From: Armatimonadaceae bacterium
GTDB lineage: Bacteria; Armatimonadota; Armatimonadia; Armatimonadales; Armatimonadaceae
Assembly (NCBI GenBank): GCA_030446525.1
Contig: JAUJNC010000093.1
Coordinates: forward strand, 1 to 17,520
Length of the DNA stretch: 17,520 nucleotides
Direction: 5' to 3'
The position numbers were made by a program, and so were the translations under genes. Below the pieces are notes generated by a model. That model made no database searches, was not told the DNA's origin, and saw nothing but the letters and a program-made list of their open reading frames with translations. Shown here one piece after another: positions 7,299 through 14,317 of this stretch. The stretch's first letter is position 1, and each line of letters starts with the position of its first letter.

Positions 7299-9391
7299 TT
7301 GTGGAACAAGGGCGTCAGGCAAAACCTGTTGGAGGACGCACGTTTGGACTTCCCTGTATTCCCGATGCGCCAGGTGCACCTGGATTTTCATACCTCACCC
7401 GACATCCCCGACGTGGGCGCGGACTGGGATGCGGAGCATTTCGTCCGCACGCTGAAGGAGGCGCGCGTGAACTCGATCACCGTGTTCGCCAAGTGCCACC
7501 ACGGGATGAACTATTACCCGACCAAGATCGGGCCCGTCCACCCGTCCCTCAAGTTCGACCTGCTGGGCGAGCAGATCGAGGCGTGCCACCGCGCGGGGGG
7601 ATCCGCTGCCCGATCTACCTGACCGTCGTCTGGGACGTGTCGGCGGCCGAGCGGCATCCGGAGTGGCGGCAGGTGGGCAAGGACGGCAAGCAGATCGGGC
7701 CCGGCCCCCTCGAGCCGGGCTGGCCCTGGATGTGCGTCATACGGCCCTGCGACGGTACTGATCGCGCAGACCGAGGACCTGATGGGCTCTACGACTGCGA
7801 CGGCTTCTTCTACGACATCCTGATGTATCACGGCGACGGCTGCTGCACCAACTGCCTGCCCCAGATCCGCCGGGCGAGGATGGACCCCGAGAACCCGCTG
7901 CACCGCCGGGGCACAACAACGCCGTCGCCCGCCGCTTCATGGAGTGCGTGCCGGAGGTGGTCCGCGCGAAGCTGCTCAACGCCGGCATCTTCTACAACTC
8001 GCGCTGGGGGCTGCACTTCGCGGGACGAGGCCCGGTACTACTCGCAGGTCGAGATCGAGTCGCTGCCGACCAGGGGCTGGGGCTACGGCTTTTACCCGCT
8101 CTGGTCGCGCTACGGGCGCACGTTCGGGCTGCCGATGCTCGGGATGACGGGGCCGCTTCCACCGTTCCTGGGGCCGACTGGGGGGCCTCGGGCACCCCGA
8201 CGCCCTGCGCTGGGAGTGCGGCGGCATCCTGGCGACGGGCGGCGCCGTCTCGGTCGGCGACCACTCGCAACCCGCGCGGCCGGCTGAACGAGGCCGTCTA
8301 CGACGTGATCGGCGAGGCCTTCCGCGACGTCGAAGCGGTCGAGGATACTGCACCGGGGCCCGGGCCGTCCTGGTCGGGCTGCTCGTCCCCGGAACCCCGA
8401 CGCCGACAAGGCCAACGCGGACGCCAAGGCCGGCAACGTCGAGGGCGCGGCCAAGATGCTCCTCAGCCTGCACCACCAGTTCGACGTCCTCACCGACAGA
8501 AACCTGCCCGACTTCCGCCGGTACGAGGTGCTGGTCCTCGCCGACCGCGCCGTCGCCACGCCGGAGACCGCCCGGCGGCTGCGCGAATACGTCGCCGGCG
8601 GGGGCAAGCTGCTCCTCTCCCACGAGGCGCTGTCGGCGAGGACGGCAGCTTCCTGCTCGCCGACGAGATGGGCGTCGACTACGCCGGGCCGGCCGCCTGC
8701 GTCCCCGACTATTTCCAGATAACCGGCTCGGCCCTCCACACCACGGTCACGCGCCCCGGCTTCGCCTACTCGCTCTACGAGGGCCCTCGCCGCGCGCGTC
8801 GCCCCGCGCGCGGGCACCGAGGTCCTCGCCGACGCGTACGAGACCTACTTCAACCGCACCGGCGAGCACTTCTCTTCCCACGGGTTCACGCCCGTCAAGG
8901 ACAAGGCCGCCTACCCGGCCGTCACGCGCCGCGGCGACGTCATCTACCTCTACGGCCTGTCTTCGCCGCCTACCAGAAGTACGGCAACCTCACCTTCCGC
9001 GCGCTCGTCGGCCGCTGCCTCGACCTGCTGCTGCCCGAACCGCTCGTCGAGACCGACGCCCCCGCCACCTGTGAGGTGTCGGTGATGCGGCAGGGGATCC
9101 GCAGTCGGCGTCCGACCCGCAGTCGGCGTCCGACCGTCGAGATCGTCCACTTCGTCGCACCACGCGCCGGGCGGCGCGCGCCGGGCCACGTCGAGGTGCT
9201 GAGACGCCCGTGCCGCTGCGCGACGTGACCCTGCGCCTGCGCCGGCCCTGGGGCGCGACAAGGTGTATCTGGCCCGCGCCGGCGATTCGTTGCCGTTCAC
9301 CGTCGAGGCGGGCGTCGTCTCGGTCACCATCCCGCGCATCGACACGCACGAGGCAGTCATCTTCGAGGGCGGCGACGCGGATAACAGATGA
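7299..9391 (+). pseudogene. Frameshifted putative glycoside hydrolase (GHL6 / beta-galactosidase-trimerisation-like)
   Basis: The gene starts at TTG 7299 with a strong GAGGAGGT at 7281-7288 and ends at TGA 9389-9391, giving about 695 codons when the frames are joined. The N-terminal half is TIM-barrel-like: FPMRQVHLDFHTSPDIPDVG, ARVNSITVFAKCHHGMNYYP and YDCDGFFYDILMYHGDG resemble the hypothetical glycosyl hydrolase 6 group related to alpha-fucosidase and alpha-amylase folds. The segment at about 8450-8640 (FDVLTDRNLPDFRRYEVLVL, LREYVAGGGKLLLSHEA) is typical of the GH42 trimerisation domain, and the C-terminus is beta-rich. I place frame changes near 7595 (a G6 run), 7755-7790, 7912, 8025, 8147, 8270, 8346, 8390, 8638, 8782, 8960, 9200 and 9255. 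The substrate is unknown. The catalytic residues cannot be fixed from sequence alone. Confidence 0.65.
9100..9135 (+). repeat. Twin 18-bp tandem repeat carrying hairpins, locus 1
   Basis: CGCAGTCGGCGTCCGACC occurs twice in tandem at 9100-9117 and 9118-9135 without mismatch. Each unit contains the inverted repeat GTCGG-CGT-CCGAC. It lies within the C-terminal part of the damaged glycoside hydrolase gene and adds SRRPTR units in the local frame. The architecture matches the pair at 11944-11976. Confidence 0.8.
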
Positions 9392-9404
9392 AAGGAGCGC
9401 CACG

Positions 9405-9773
9405 ATGACACCGGAGATAGACAGGCCCCACGTGACCACGTTCGTCGGTCAGGTCTGCGTGGAGGCGGAGACCCAGGCGGAGGCCGAGGAGACGGCGGTG
9501 AGCTGGGCCATGCGCAAGCTCACCGAGTCGGTGATTGTGACCCCCGACACGGCGGTCGTGCACCCCTGCGAGCGCGGGCAGTTCGCGGTCCCGCTCACCG
9601 GGACCATCAACTTCATCGGCCCGTCCCAGGCGGCGGTGGACGAGAAGGTGCGGACCCTGCTGGAGACCGTCCGAGACGAAGGGCCGAGCCTGGGGGTGAC
9701 CATGGGCCCATTCCGCATCCTCCCGCACACCGACGCGGACGAGCCGAAATCCCCCGAAGAGTGGCTGGTGTGA
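9405..9773 (+). CDS. Hypothetical protein, 122 aa, apparent internal duplication
   Basis: The protein starts at ATG 9405 with AAAGGAG at 9391-9397, overlapping the stop region of the preceding gene, and ends at TGA 9771-9773. I do not recognise the family. The sequence reads as two similar beta-alpha-beta halves: TTFVGQVCVEAETQAEAEET (residues 11-30) followed by a helix and a strand, and PLTGTINFIGPSQAAVDEKV (about 68-87) followed by a helix and a strand. The pairs GQVCVEA / GTINFIG and the helices after them align by eye, suggesting a duplicated small alpha/beta fold, perhaps ferredoxin-like. There is no signal peptide or membrane segment. Its stop overlaps the start of RNase D by one base (TGATG), so the two are translationally coupled, which suggests a shared RNA-related role, but that is inference. 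Confidence 0.8.
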   Translation: MTPEIDRPHVTTFVGQVCVEAETQAEAEETAVSWAMRKLTESVIVTPDTAVVHPCERGQFAVPLTGTINFIGPSQAAVDEKVRTLLETVRDEGPSLGVTMGPFRILPHTDADEPKSPEEWLV

Positions 9774-10957
9774 TGTACGTCGCCGACAGAAACGGGCTCG
9801 ACCGCCTGGCCGGGCGGCTGCGCGAAGAGCTCGCCCGCGACGCGCGCCTCGCCCTGGACACCGAGTTCATCCGCGAGCGCACCTATACGCCGGTCCTGGA
9901 GATCGTGCAGGTGGCCGCCGCGGGCGGCGAGTTCGTGGCCCTCGTGGACGTGCCCGCCGTTGGGGATGGCCTCGGCCCCCTCGGCGAGCTTCTGCTCGAT
10001 CCGTCGATCCTTAAGATAGTTCATTCCGGCGCGCAGGACATGGAGATCCTCCATGCGCGGCTCGGCGCGGCCCCCGCGCCGGTGTATGACACACAGGTGG
10101 CGGCGTCGTTCGCGGGATTCGGGACGCAGGTCGGTTACGGGGCGCTGGTGCAGGCGCTCCTGGGCTTCTCGCTTTCCAAGGAGGAGGGCTTCGCCGACTG
10201 GTCCCGCCGCCCGCTCACGCCGGCCATGATCGCCTCTGCCGAGAACGACGTCCGCTACCTCCCTGCCCTCCACGCCCGGCTGACGGACCTGCTGGCGGAG
10301 CGCGGCCGCACCGCCTGGGCGGAGGAGCAGATGCGGCGCATCCTGGGCGCCGCCCTGGAAGAGATCGCCCCCCGCGACCTTTGGCGGCGCGTCGGCGGGC
10401 GCTCCCCGCTCGACCCCAAAGCGCTGGCGATCCTGCGGGAGCTGGCCTTGTGGCGCGACGAGGAGGCGCGGCGGCGTGACAAGCCCCGGCGCACCGTCCT
10501 CAAGGACGAGGCCCTCGTGGAGATCGCCCGCCGCGCCCCCAAGACCGTGACCGCCGTGCTCGCGCTCCGGGGCGTCCCCCAGAGCCTGACCCCGGCGACC
10601 GCCGAGGCGCTGGCCGAGCGGGTGCGCCGGGGGCTCGCCGTCCCCCCGGAGGAGCGCCCGCGCGTGGAATCCCCCCCGCCGCTCGACGACCAGGGCGCGG
10701 CCCTGGTGGAGCTGCTTTCCGCCGTGGTGCGCGCCCGCGCCGCCGAGGAGAGCCTGCCCCCGTCACTGCTCGCCACGCAGGACGACCTGCGCGCCCTGGC
10801 CGCGAGCCGCGACCGCCTGGATTTCAGCACGCCGCTCTTCTCCGGCTGGCGCGGCGAGCTGATCGGGGGCGCCCTGCGCGACGTGCTCGCCGGCCGCCTC
10901 GCCATCGCCTGGGATATCGAACAAGACCGGCTCGCCTTAACAAATCCGCAGGCATGA
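9773..10957 (+). CDS. rnd: Ribonuclease D (DEDD exonuclease plus HRDC), with the catalytic Tyr replaced
   Basis: This 394-residue protein starts at ATG 9773, overlapping the upstream TGA by one base; a GTG at 9761 is a longer but less likely start. The exonuclease motifs are LALDTEFIRERTYTP (Asp29, Glu31), IVHSGAQDMEIL (Asp89) and ENDVRYLPAL (Asp159). An HRDC domain follows at about 205-285 (LDPKALAILRELALWRDEEA, DKPRRTVLKDEALVEIA). RNase D trims the 3' ends of tRNA and other stable RNAs. In the DEDDy subfamily the last motif is YxxxD. Here the position four before Asp159 is Ser155 (IASAENDV, codon TCT at 10235-10237) where YAENDV or similar is expected. That Tyr positions the attacking water, so activity may be lost or reduced. 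Everything else looks intact. Confidence 0.92.
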   Translation: MYVADRNGLDRLAGRLREELARDARLALDTEFIRERTYTPVLEIVQVAAAGGEFVALVDVPAVGDGLGPLGELLLDPSILKIVHSGAQDMEILHARLGAAPAPVYDTQVAASFAGFGTQVGYGALVQALLGFSLSKEEGFADWSRRPLTPAMIASAENDVRYLPALHARLTDLLAERGRTAWAEEQMRRILGAALEEIAPRDLWRRVGGRSPLDPKALAILRELALWRDEEARRRDKPRRTVLKDEALVEIARRAPKTVTAVLALRGVPQSLTPATAEALAERVRRGLAVPPEERPRVESPPPLDDQGAALVELLSAVVRARAAEESLPPSLLATQDDLRALAASRDRLDFSTPLFSGWRGELIGGALRDVLAGRLAIAWDIEQDRLALTNPQA

Positions 10958-10963
10958 TCCGTT

Positions 10964-10993
10964 TTTACTGCTCAGGAAAGCAAGCGTTATAAT
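10964..10993 (+). promoter_or_regulatory. Candidate sigma70 promoter between RNase D and the GAF gene
   Basis: TTTACT (10964-10969) and a perfect TATAAT (10988-10993) are separated by 18 bp, just past the RNase D stop. The start point would be near 11000, giving a leader of about 100 nt for the GAF gene. No terminator was seen between RNase D and this site. Confidence 0.5.
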
Positions 10994-11088
10994 GGAACGG
11001 TTGAGCCTAGCAGGCCGTGAACCGCAGCGGTTATCTGTTCCGACAGGAATCCGGTTCCGCGTCGTCCGGTAGCCGACTCCGGTGCGGG

Positions 11089-11094
11089 TATAAT
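11089..11094 (+). promoter_or_regulatory. Second -10 box placed for a leaderless transcript
   Basis: GGGTATAAT contains a perfect TATAAT at 11089-11094, only six bases before the ATG at 11101. Transcription from it would begin at or beside the ATG. No convincing -35 lies 17 bp upstream. The same GCGGGTATAATG string occurs at 16529-16540 before the NTPase gene. Confidence 0.45.
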
Positions 11095-11100
11095 GAGGCC

Positions 11101-11580
11101 ATGGTCACGGAGGAACAGGCGCGCGCCCTGCTCGCGGAGATGGACGCGGCGCTCGCCGCGGCGAAGGATCGGGATGCCGCCGTCGCGGCGGCGATGCGCC
11201 TGATTGCCGAACGGCTGCCCCACTACCAATGGGTCGGCGTATACGTGCTGGACGGCGGCATGCTCAACCTGGGCCCGTATGTGGGCGCCCACACCGAGCA
11301 CACGCTCATCCCCGTGGGCCGGGGCGTGTGCGGCACGGCGGTGGCCGAAAAGCGTAACCAGATCGTCGAGGACGTGCGGACGCTCGATAATTACCTCGCC
11401 TGCTCGGTCGAAACCCGCTCGGAGATCGTGGTGCTGATCCGCGACGGGCAGACGGGTCAGATATTGGCGCAGATCGATGCCGACGGTCACGAGGTCGGCG
11501 CCTTCGACGCCTCGGATGAGGCGCTTCTGGAGCAGGTCGCAATCCGGATCGCGCCGCTTTTGACGGAAGAGGCCACATGA
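11101..11580 (+). CDS. GAF-domain protein, free methionine-R-sulfoxide reductase-like
   Basis: This 159-residue single GAF-domain protein starts at ATG 11101 and ends at TGA 11578-11580. GVCGTAVA (Cys77) and YLACSVETRSEIVV (Cys101) match two of the three cysteines of free methionine-R-sulfoxide reductase, with the 24-residue spacing seen between Cys94 and Cys118 of the E. coli enzyme. The third (Cys84 in E. coli) is His67 here (HTLIPVGRGVC), as in many GAF-only relatives. It would reduce free Met-R-sulfoxide with electrons from thioredoxin, or act as a ligand-sensing GAF protein. No good Shine-Dalgarno precedes the ATG, which fits leaderless expression from the -10 box at 11089. It overlaps the MOSC gene by four bases (ATGA). 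Confidence 0.83.
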   Translation: MVTEEQARALLAEMDAALAAAKDRDAAVAAAMRLIAERLPHYQWVGVYVLDGGMLNLGPYVGAHTEHTLIPVGRGVCGTAVAEKRNQIVEDVRTLDNYLACSVETRSEIVVLIRDGQTGQILAQIDADGHEVGAFDASDEALLEQVAIRIAPLLTEEAT

Positions 11581-12191
11581 GCCGCCGCGACGGCGAAACA
11601 GTGATCGGGCGCATCGTGTCGCTGCAGGTCGGCACGCCGCGCGTCGCGACGACGAAGACGGGCCGCGTGTGGGAGAGCGCCATCGTGAAGGGGGAGGTCG
11701 GGGGCCGCGTCGCGCTGTCCCGCACGAACCTCGCCGGCGATGAGCAGGCGGACAAGCGGCACCACGGCGGCCCCGACAAGGCGGTCTGCTGCTACGCGGC
11801 CGAGCATTATCCCGACTGGCGGGATCTGCTCGGGATGCCGATGCCCCACGGCGCGTTCGGCGAGAACTTCACGCTGGAAGGCTTGACTGAGGACGTCGTC
11901 TGCATCGGCGACGTCTTCGCGATCGAGCCCTCCCCGGACGGGTGGTCCGCCCCGGACCGGGGGTCCGCCCCGGACCCAGGGCGAGTAATGCCCTCGTTCA
12001 GGTCAGCCAGGCCCATGGCCCTGCGCCTGCTTGTTTCCCTGCTACAGGACCGCCCCGGCCTGCCGCCGGATTGGAAGGCGGGCCGCACCATTTCATGCCT
12101 GCGCGTGCTGCAGGAGGCAGTCGGCGCCGGCGACGCCCTGACCCTCTGGGGACGCCACCAGCTGGATTCCTGCTGCGCGCCAACGCCGTGA
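11577..12191 (+). CDS. MOSC-domain protein (YiiM-like), damaged in its C-terminal half
   Basis: The ATG at 11577 overlaps the GAF gene stop (ATGA), with GGAAGAGG just upstream. The first 120 residues are a good MOSC domain of the YiiM kind: HHGGPDKAVCCYAAEHYPDW, PHGAFGENFTLEGLTEDVVC and IGDVFAIEP. MOSC proteins act on molybdenum-cofactor-linked or sulfur-transfer chemistry; YiiM-type proteins reduce N-hydroxylated compounds. After residue 122 the frame carries a twin hairpin repeat (11944-11976) in place of normal sequence. The expected ALVQVSQ motif is in another frame (about 11985-12010), and the reading returns with GRTISCLRVLQEAVGAGDAL in the original frame. The natural C-terminus (RANAVMATT, then KHILRRRL) lies past the stop in frame 2, to about 12310. 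The conserved Cys region is disrupted, so function is doubtful. Confidence 0.72.
   Translation: MSRRDGETVIGRIVSLQVGTPRVATTKTGRVWESAIVKGEVGGRVALSRTNLAGDEQADKRHHGGPDKAVCCYAAEHYPDWRDLLGMPMPHGAFGENFTLEGLTEDVVCIGDVFAIEPSPDGWSAPDRGSAPDPGRVMPSFRSARPMALRLLVSLLQDRPGLPPDWKAGRTISCLRVLQEAVGAGDALTLWGRHQLDSCCAPTP
11944..11976 (+). repeat. Twin hairpin repeat with 18-bp period, locus 2
   Basis: GGTCCGCCCCGGACC occurs at 11944-11958 and again at 11962-11976. Each unit is a perfect inverted repeat GGTCCG-CCC-CGGACC. The unit length (15), spacer (3) and period (18) are identical to the pair at 9103-9135, whose unit is AGTCGGCGTCCGACC; the joint consensus is RGTCSGCSYCSGACC. It lies inside the MOSC gene. Confidence 0.8.
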
Positions 12192-12336
12192 TGGCGACGA
12201 CCGGGACCGGGACGGGGACCACAGGCTCGCCTGACCTCACTCGCCCTGTCAGCCGAATGAAGCACATCCTGCGCCGCAGGCTTCAAGTGAAGGGGCGCCG
12301 CGACCCTATGGTGTCTCCAAGATCCCCCCGGGAACC
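12192..12336 (+). pseudogene. Out-of-frame C-terminal remnant of the MOSC gene
   Basis: In frame 2 the sequence just before and after 12191 reads LLRANAVMATTGTGTGTTG and later RMKHILRRRLQVKGRR, which resemble the usual C-terminal end of YiiM-like proteins (ARANxVM and a final basic helix). Between them lies a hexamer microrepeat, GGGACC / GGGACG / GGGACC at about 12201-12218, coding for the run of Gly-Thr. No other gene is seen in this interval. Confidence 0.4.
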
Positions 12337-12364
12337 GACCCCTGCCGGCGATCCCCGCCCCTAC
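12337..12364 (-). repeat. GTAGGGGC-type palindromic repeat, copy C
   Basis: On the minus strand this reads GTAGGGGCGGGGATCG (from 12364) and continues CCGGCAGGGGTCGG. It shares GTAGGGGCRGG with copies at 3797-3821 and 7180-7205 and is again intergenic, between the MOSC gene remnant and the phosphoribosyltransferase-like gene. Confidence 0.5.
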
Positions 12365-12401
12365 AGTGTCGAGAGGAGACGGGGCACTCGTAACGCGCGC
12401 C

Positions 12402-12770
12402 ATGATCGTTTATGGGGACGCCTGTTATGAAGAGGCCCTGGGCGCGCTGCTGGCGCAGACTCCCGGGAGCGCCTCGCCGCGTGCCGGCGGGCCGCGGGAC
12501 CGCGGGCCCGGCCCTGGACGACCTGCGCACCCTCCTGATCCCGGCGGTCAGCTGGAGCGAGCGGCACAAGACGATCCGCCGGGCCGCCTGCCGACGAACG
12601 AGGGCGGCCGGCTCCGAACGTCACGGATCACGCCGCCACGCCGCCTTCTACGCCCGTTGGTCGTAGGGCTGGCGGGTATTCCCGCCCCCGCCGCGGAGGC
12701 GCCAGGCGCCCTCGCCCTCATGGCGCGCGCCCTGGACGGCGTCCAGGGCACATGAAGGCGCGGCTCACCG
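12402..12770 (+). pseudogene. Frameshifted N-terminal part of the PRTase-like/kinase-like fusion gene
   Basis: ATG 12402 opens MIVYGDACYEEALGALLAQT in frame 3. The coherent reading then passes to PALDDLRTLLIPA in frame 1 (about 12508-12545), GQLERAAQDDP in frame 3, VTDHAA in frame 2 and AAFYARWS in frame 1 (to a TAG near 12664). ALALMARALDGVQG in frame 3 and MKARLTGE in frame 2 follow, which joins directly onto KLPEGFAFYALYPEQY at 12774. The pieces follow one another in protein order and end where the next open frame begins, so they look like the first 120 or so residues of the downstream protein. AGGAG at 12374-12378 is the nearest Shine-Dalgarno but is far from 12402. A GC-rich near-palindrome at about 12487-12512 (CCGCGG-GA-CCGCGG core) marks one break. 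I do not recognise this domain. Confidence 0.55.
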
Positions 12771-14246
12771 GTGAAGCTGCCCGAGGGCTTCGCCTTTTAC
12801 GCCCTGTATCCCGAGCAGTACGTCGCCGCGGCCCTGCGCTGGATGGCGGACCACCGGGCGGCGTCCCGCCGCGTCGTCGTCGTGGGCATCCGCAGCATCG
12901 GGACGACGCTGTTGGCCGTCGTGGCTGCGGCCCTGCGGGCGGGCGGCTGGGAGGCGCACCGCCGGACGGTGCGCCCGTCGGGCCACCCCTTCGCGCGGCA
13001 GGCGGACATCCGCGCCGAAGCGCTGGAAGGGGCGACCTGGGGGCTGGTGGTGGACGAAGGGCCCGGGCTTTCCGGGTCGTCCCTGGCGGCGGCGGCCGAG
13101 GCGCTCGCCGCCGCCGGGCTGGACCCCGCCCGCATCAGCTTCCTGCCGGGTCATGCCGGTGAGCCGGGCGGCGCCGCGTCCGGGGGCGTGCGCGCCTGGT
13201 GGTCCCGGGCGCCCCGCTACGTGACCCCGTCCGGCGACCTCCGCTGGGAGGGGCGCTCGCTCCCCGAGAACCTGGCCGCGCGGACACTCGATCTGTGGGG
13301 CGTCCCCGGCCCGGTTCCACAGATCGAAGACCTGGGCGGCGGGCTCTGGCGCAACCTTGTCTACCCTCACCCCGCCCGGTGGCCGGCCGTCTGCGCGCCG
13401 TTCGAGCGGCCCAAGTACCGTTGCGCCGGGCCGGGCGGGGCAGCCGTCCTTTGGAAGTTTGCCGGACTGGCCGGCGCGCCGGGCGGCGCGGGTAGTCTGG
13501 CCGAGGCGGCCCGGGCGCGGCTGGCGGAGCGGGCCCAGGCCGGGTGGACGCCGGCCCCCCTCGGCGTCGCCCTTGGTTTCGTCGCCACGCCCTGGGCCGA
13601 GGGCGCCCCGCTGACCTGCAACGGGGCCGACCCGGCCGTGCTGGCGCACATCGGGCGCTACCTGGTTGCCGTGGCCGGCCCGCCCCTGCCTGCCGGGGAG
13701 CAGGACGCGGCCCTGGGGCGCCTGCGGGAGATGCTCTATTGGAACACCTGGGAAGCCTTGGGAGAGGCCGCGGCGGCGCGCACGCGGCCCTGGGGCGAGG
13801 CGGCCGCGCACTCGGGCCAGGAGGGGGCGCCGCGCACCTACGGCGACGGGCGTCTGGCCCCGCACGAATGGCTGCGCACCCGGTCCGGGCAGCTTCTGAA
13901 GGTCGACGCCGCCGGGCACGACGCCGATCACACGATCATCGGGCGGCAGCCGCTGGCCTGGGACGTCGCGGGGGCGCTGGTCGAGTGGGGTCTGGACGAG
14001 GGGGCCGCGGCCCCCTTGCTGGCCGCCTACCAGGCGGCAGGGGGCCCGGCCCTCCGCCCCGCCCCGCTGCGCTTTTATCGCATGGCATACGCCGCTTTCC
14101 GCACAGGGCAATGCGCGCTTTGCGCCGACATGCTCGCCCACGATCCGGACGAACAGGCCCGGCTCCGGCGCGCCTGGGCGCGGTACCGGAATGAACTGGC
14201 GGGGCTGCTGGAAGATGATGACAGGTCGGCTGCCCGCATGGGTTAG
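12771..14246 (+). CDS. Phosphoribosyltransferase-like plus kinase-like fusion protein, function unknown
   Basis: The open frame gives 491 residues from GTG 12771, but this is probably not the true start (see the broken N-terminal part at 12402-12770). Residues 1-130 look like a type I phosphoribosyltransferase fold: RRVVVVGIRSIGTTLLAVVA, a GHPF motif, and GLVVDEGPGLSGSSLAAAAE (91-110), whose VVDEGPGLSGSS resembles the PRPP-binding loop. Residues of about 140-491 include VYPHPARWPAVCAPFERPKY, APHEWLRTRSGQLLKVDA and the end motif PLAWDVAGALVEWGL, which recalls the C-lobe of aminoglycoside-phosphotransferase-like kinases (Asp in the metal loop and an AWDLA segment). Reaction and substrate are unknown. 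The gene follows the GAF-MOSC pair on the same strand and is convergent with the Gly-rich gene. The domain reading is by eye and needs profile confirmation. Confidence 0.7.
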   Translation: MKLPEGFAFYALYPEQYVAAALRWMADHRAASRRVVVVGIRSIGTTLLAVVAAALRAGGWEAHRRTVRPSGHPFARQADIRAEALEGATWGLVVDEGPGLSGSSLAAAAEALAAAGLDPARISFLPGHAGEPGGAASGGVRAWWSRAPRYVTPSGDLRWEGRSLPENLAARTLDLWGVPGPVPQIEDLGGGLWRNLVYPHPARWPAVCAPFERPKYRCAGPGGAAVLWKFAGLAGAPGGAGSLAEAARARLAERAQAGWTPAPLGVALGFVATPWAEGAPLTCNGADPAVLAHIGRYLVAVAGPPLPAGEQDAALGRLREMLYWNTWEALGEAAAARTRPWGEAAAHSGQEGAPRTYGDGRLAPHEWLRTRSGQLLKVDAAGHDADHTIIGRQPLAWDVAGALVEWGLDEGAAAPLLAAYQAAGGPALRPAPLRFYRMAYAAFRTGQCALCADMLAHDPDEQARLRRAWARYRNELAGLLEDDDRSAARMG

Positions 14247-14317
14247 GCCGTGCTTTCGATTGAGGCCCTGTCACTCTGCCGCCATCTTACGTTCCGCGAC
14301 ATCCAGCCCGGACCGGT

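Noticed and set aside
7299..9391. Programmed ribosomal frameshifting in the hydrolase gene
   Set aside because: There are far too many jumps, in both directions, without a shared slippery site. Damage or consensus error is simpler.
11062..11076. Third member of the 15-bp hairpin family (minus strand AGTCGGCTACCGGAC)
   Set aside because: It resembles the unit in part, but the arms do not pair and there is only one copy, so it was left out of the family.
10988..11100. Riboswitch or other structured RNA in the RNase D-GAF gap
   Set aside because: Only promoter-like boxes were seen; no known riboswitch core or paired helices could be recognised.
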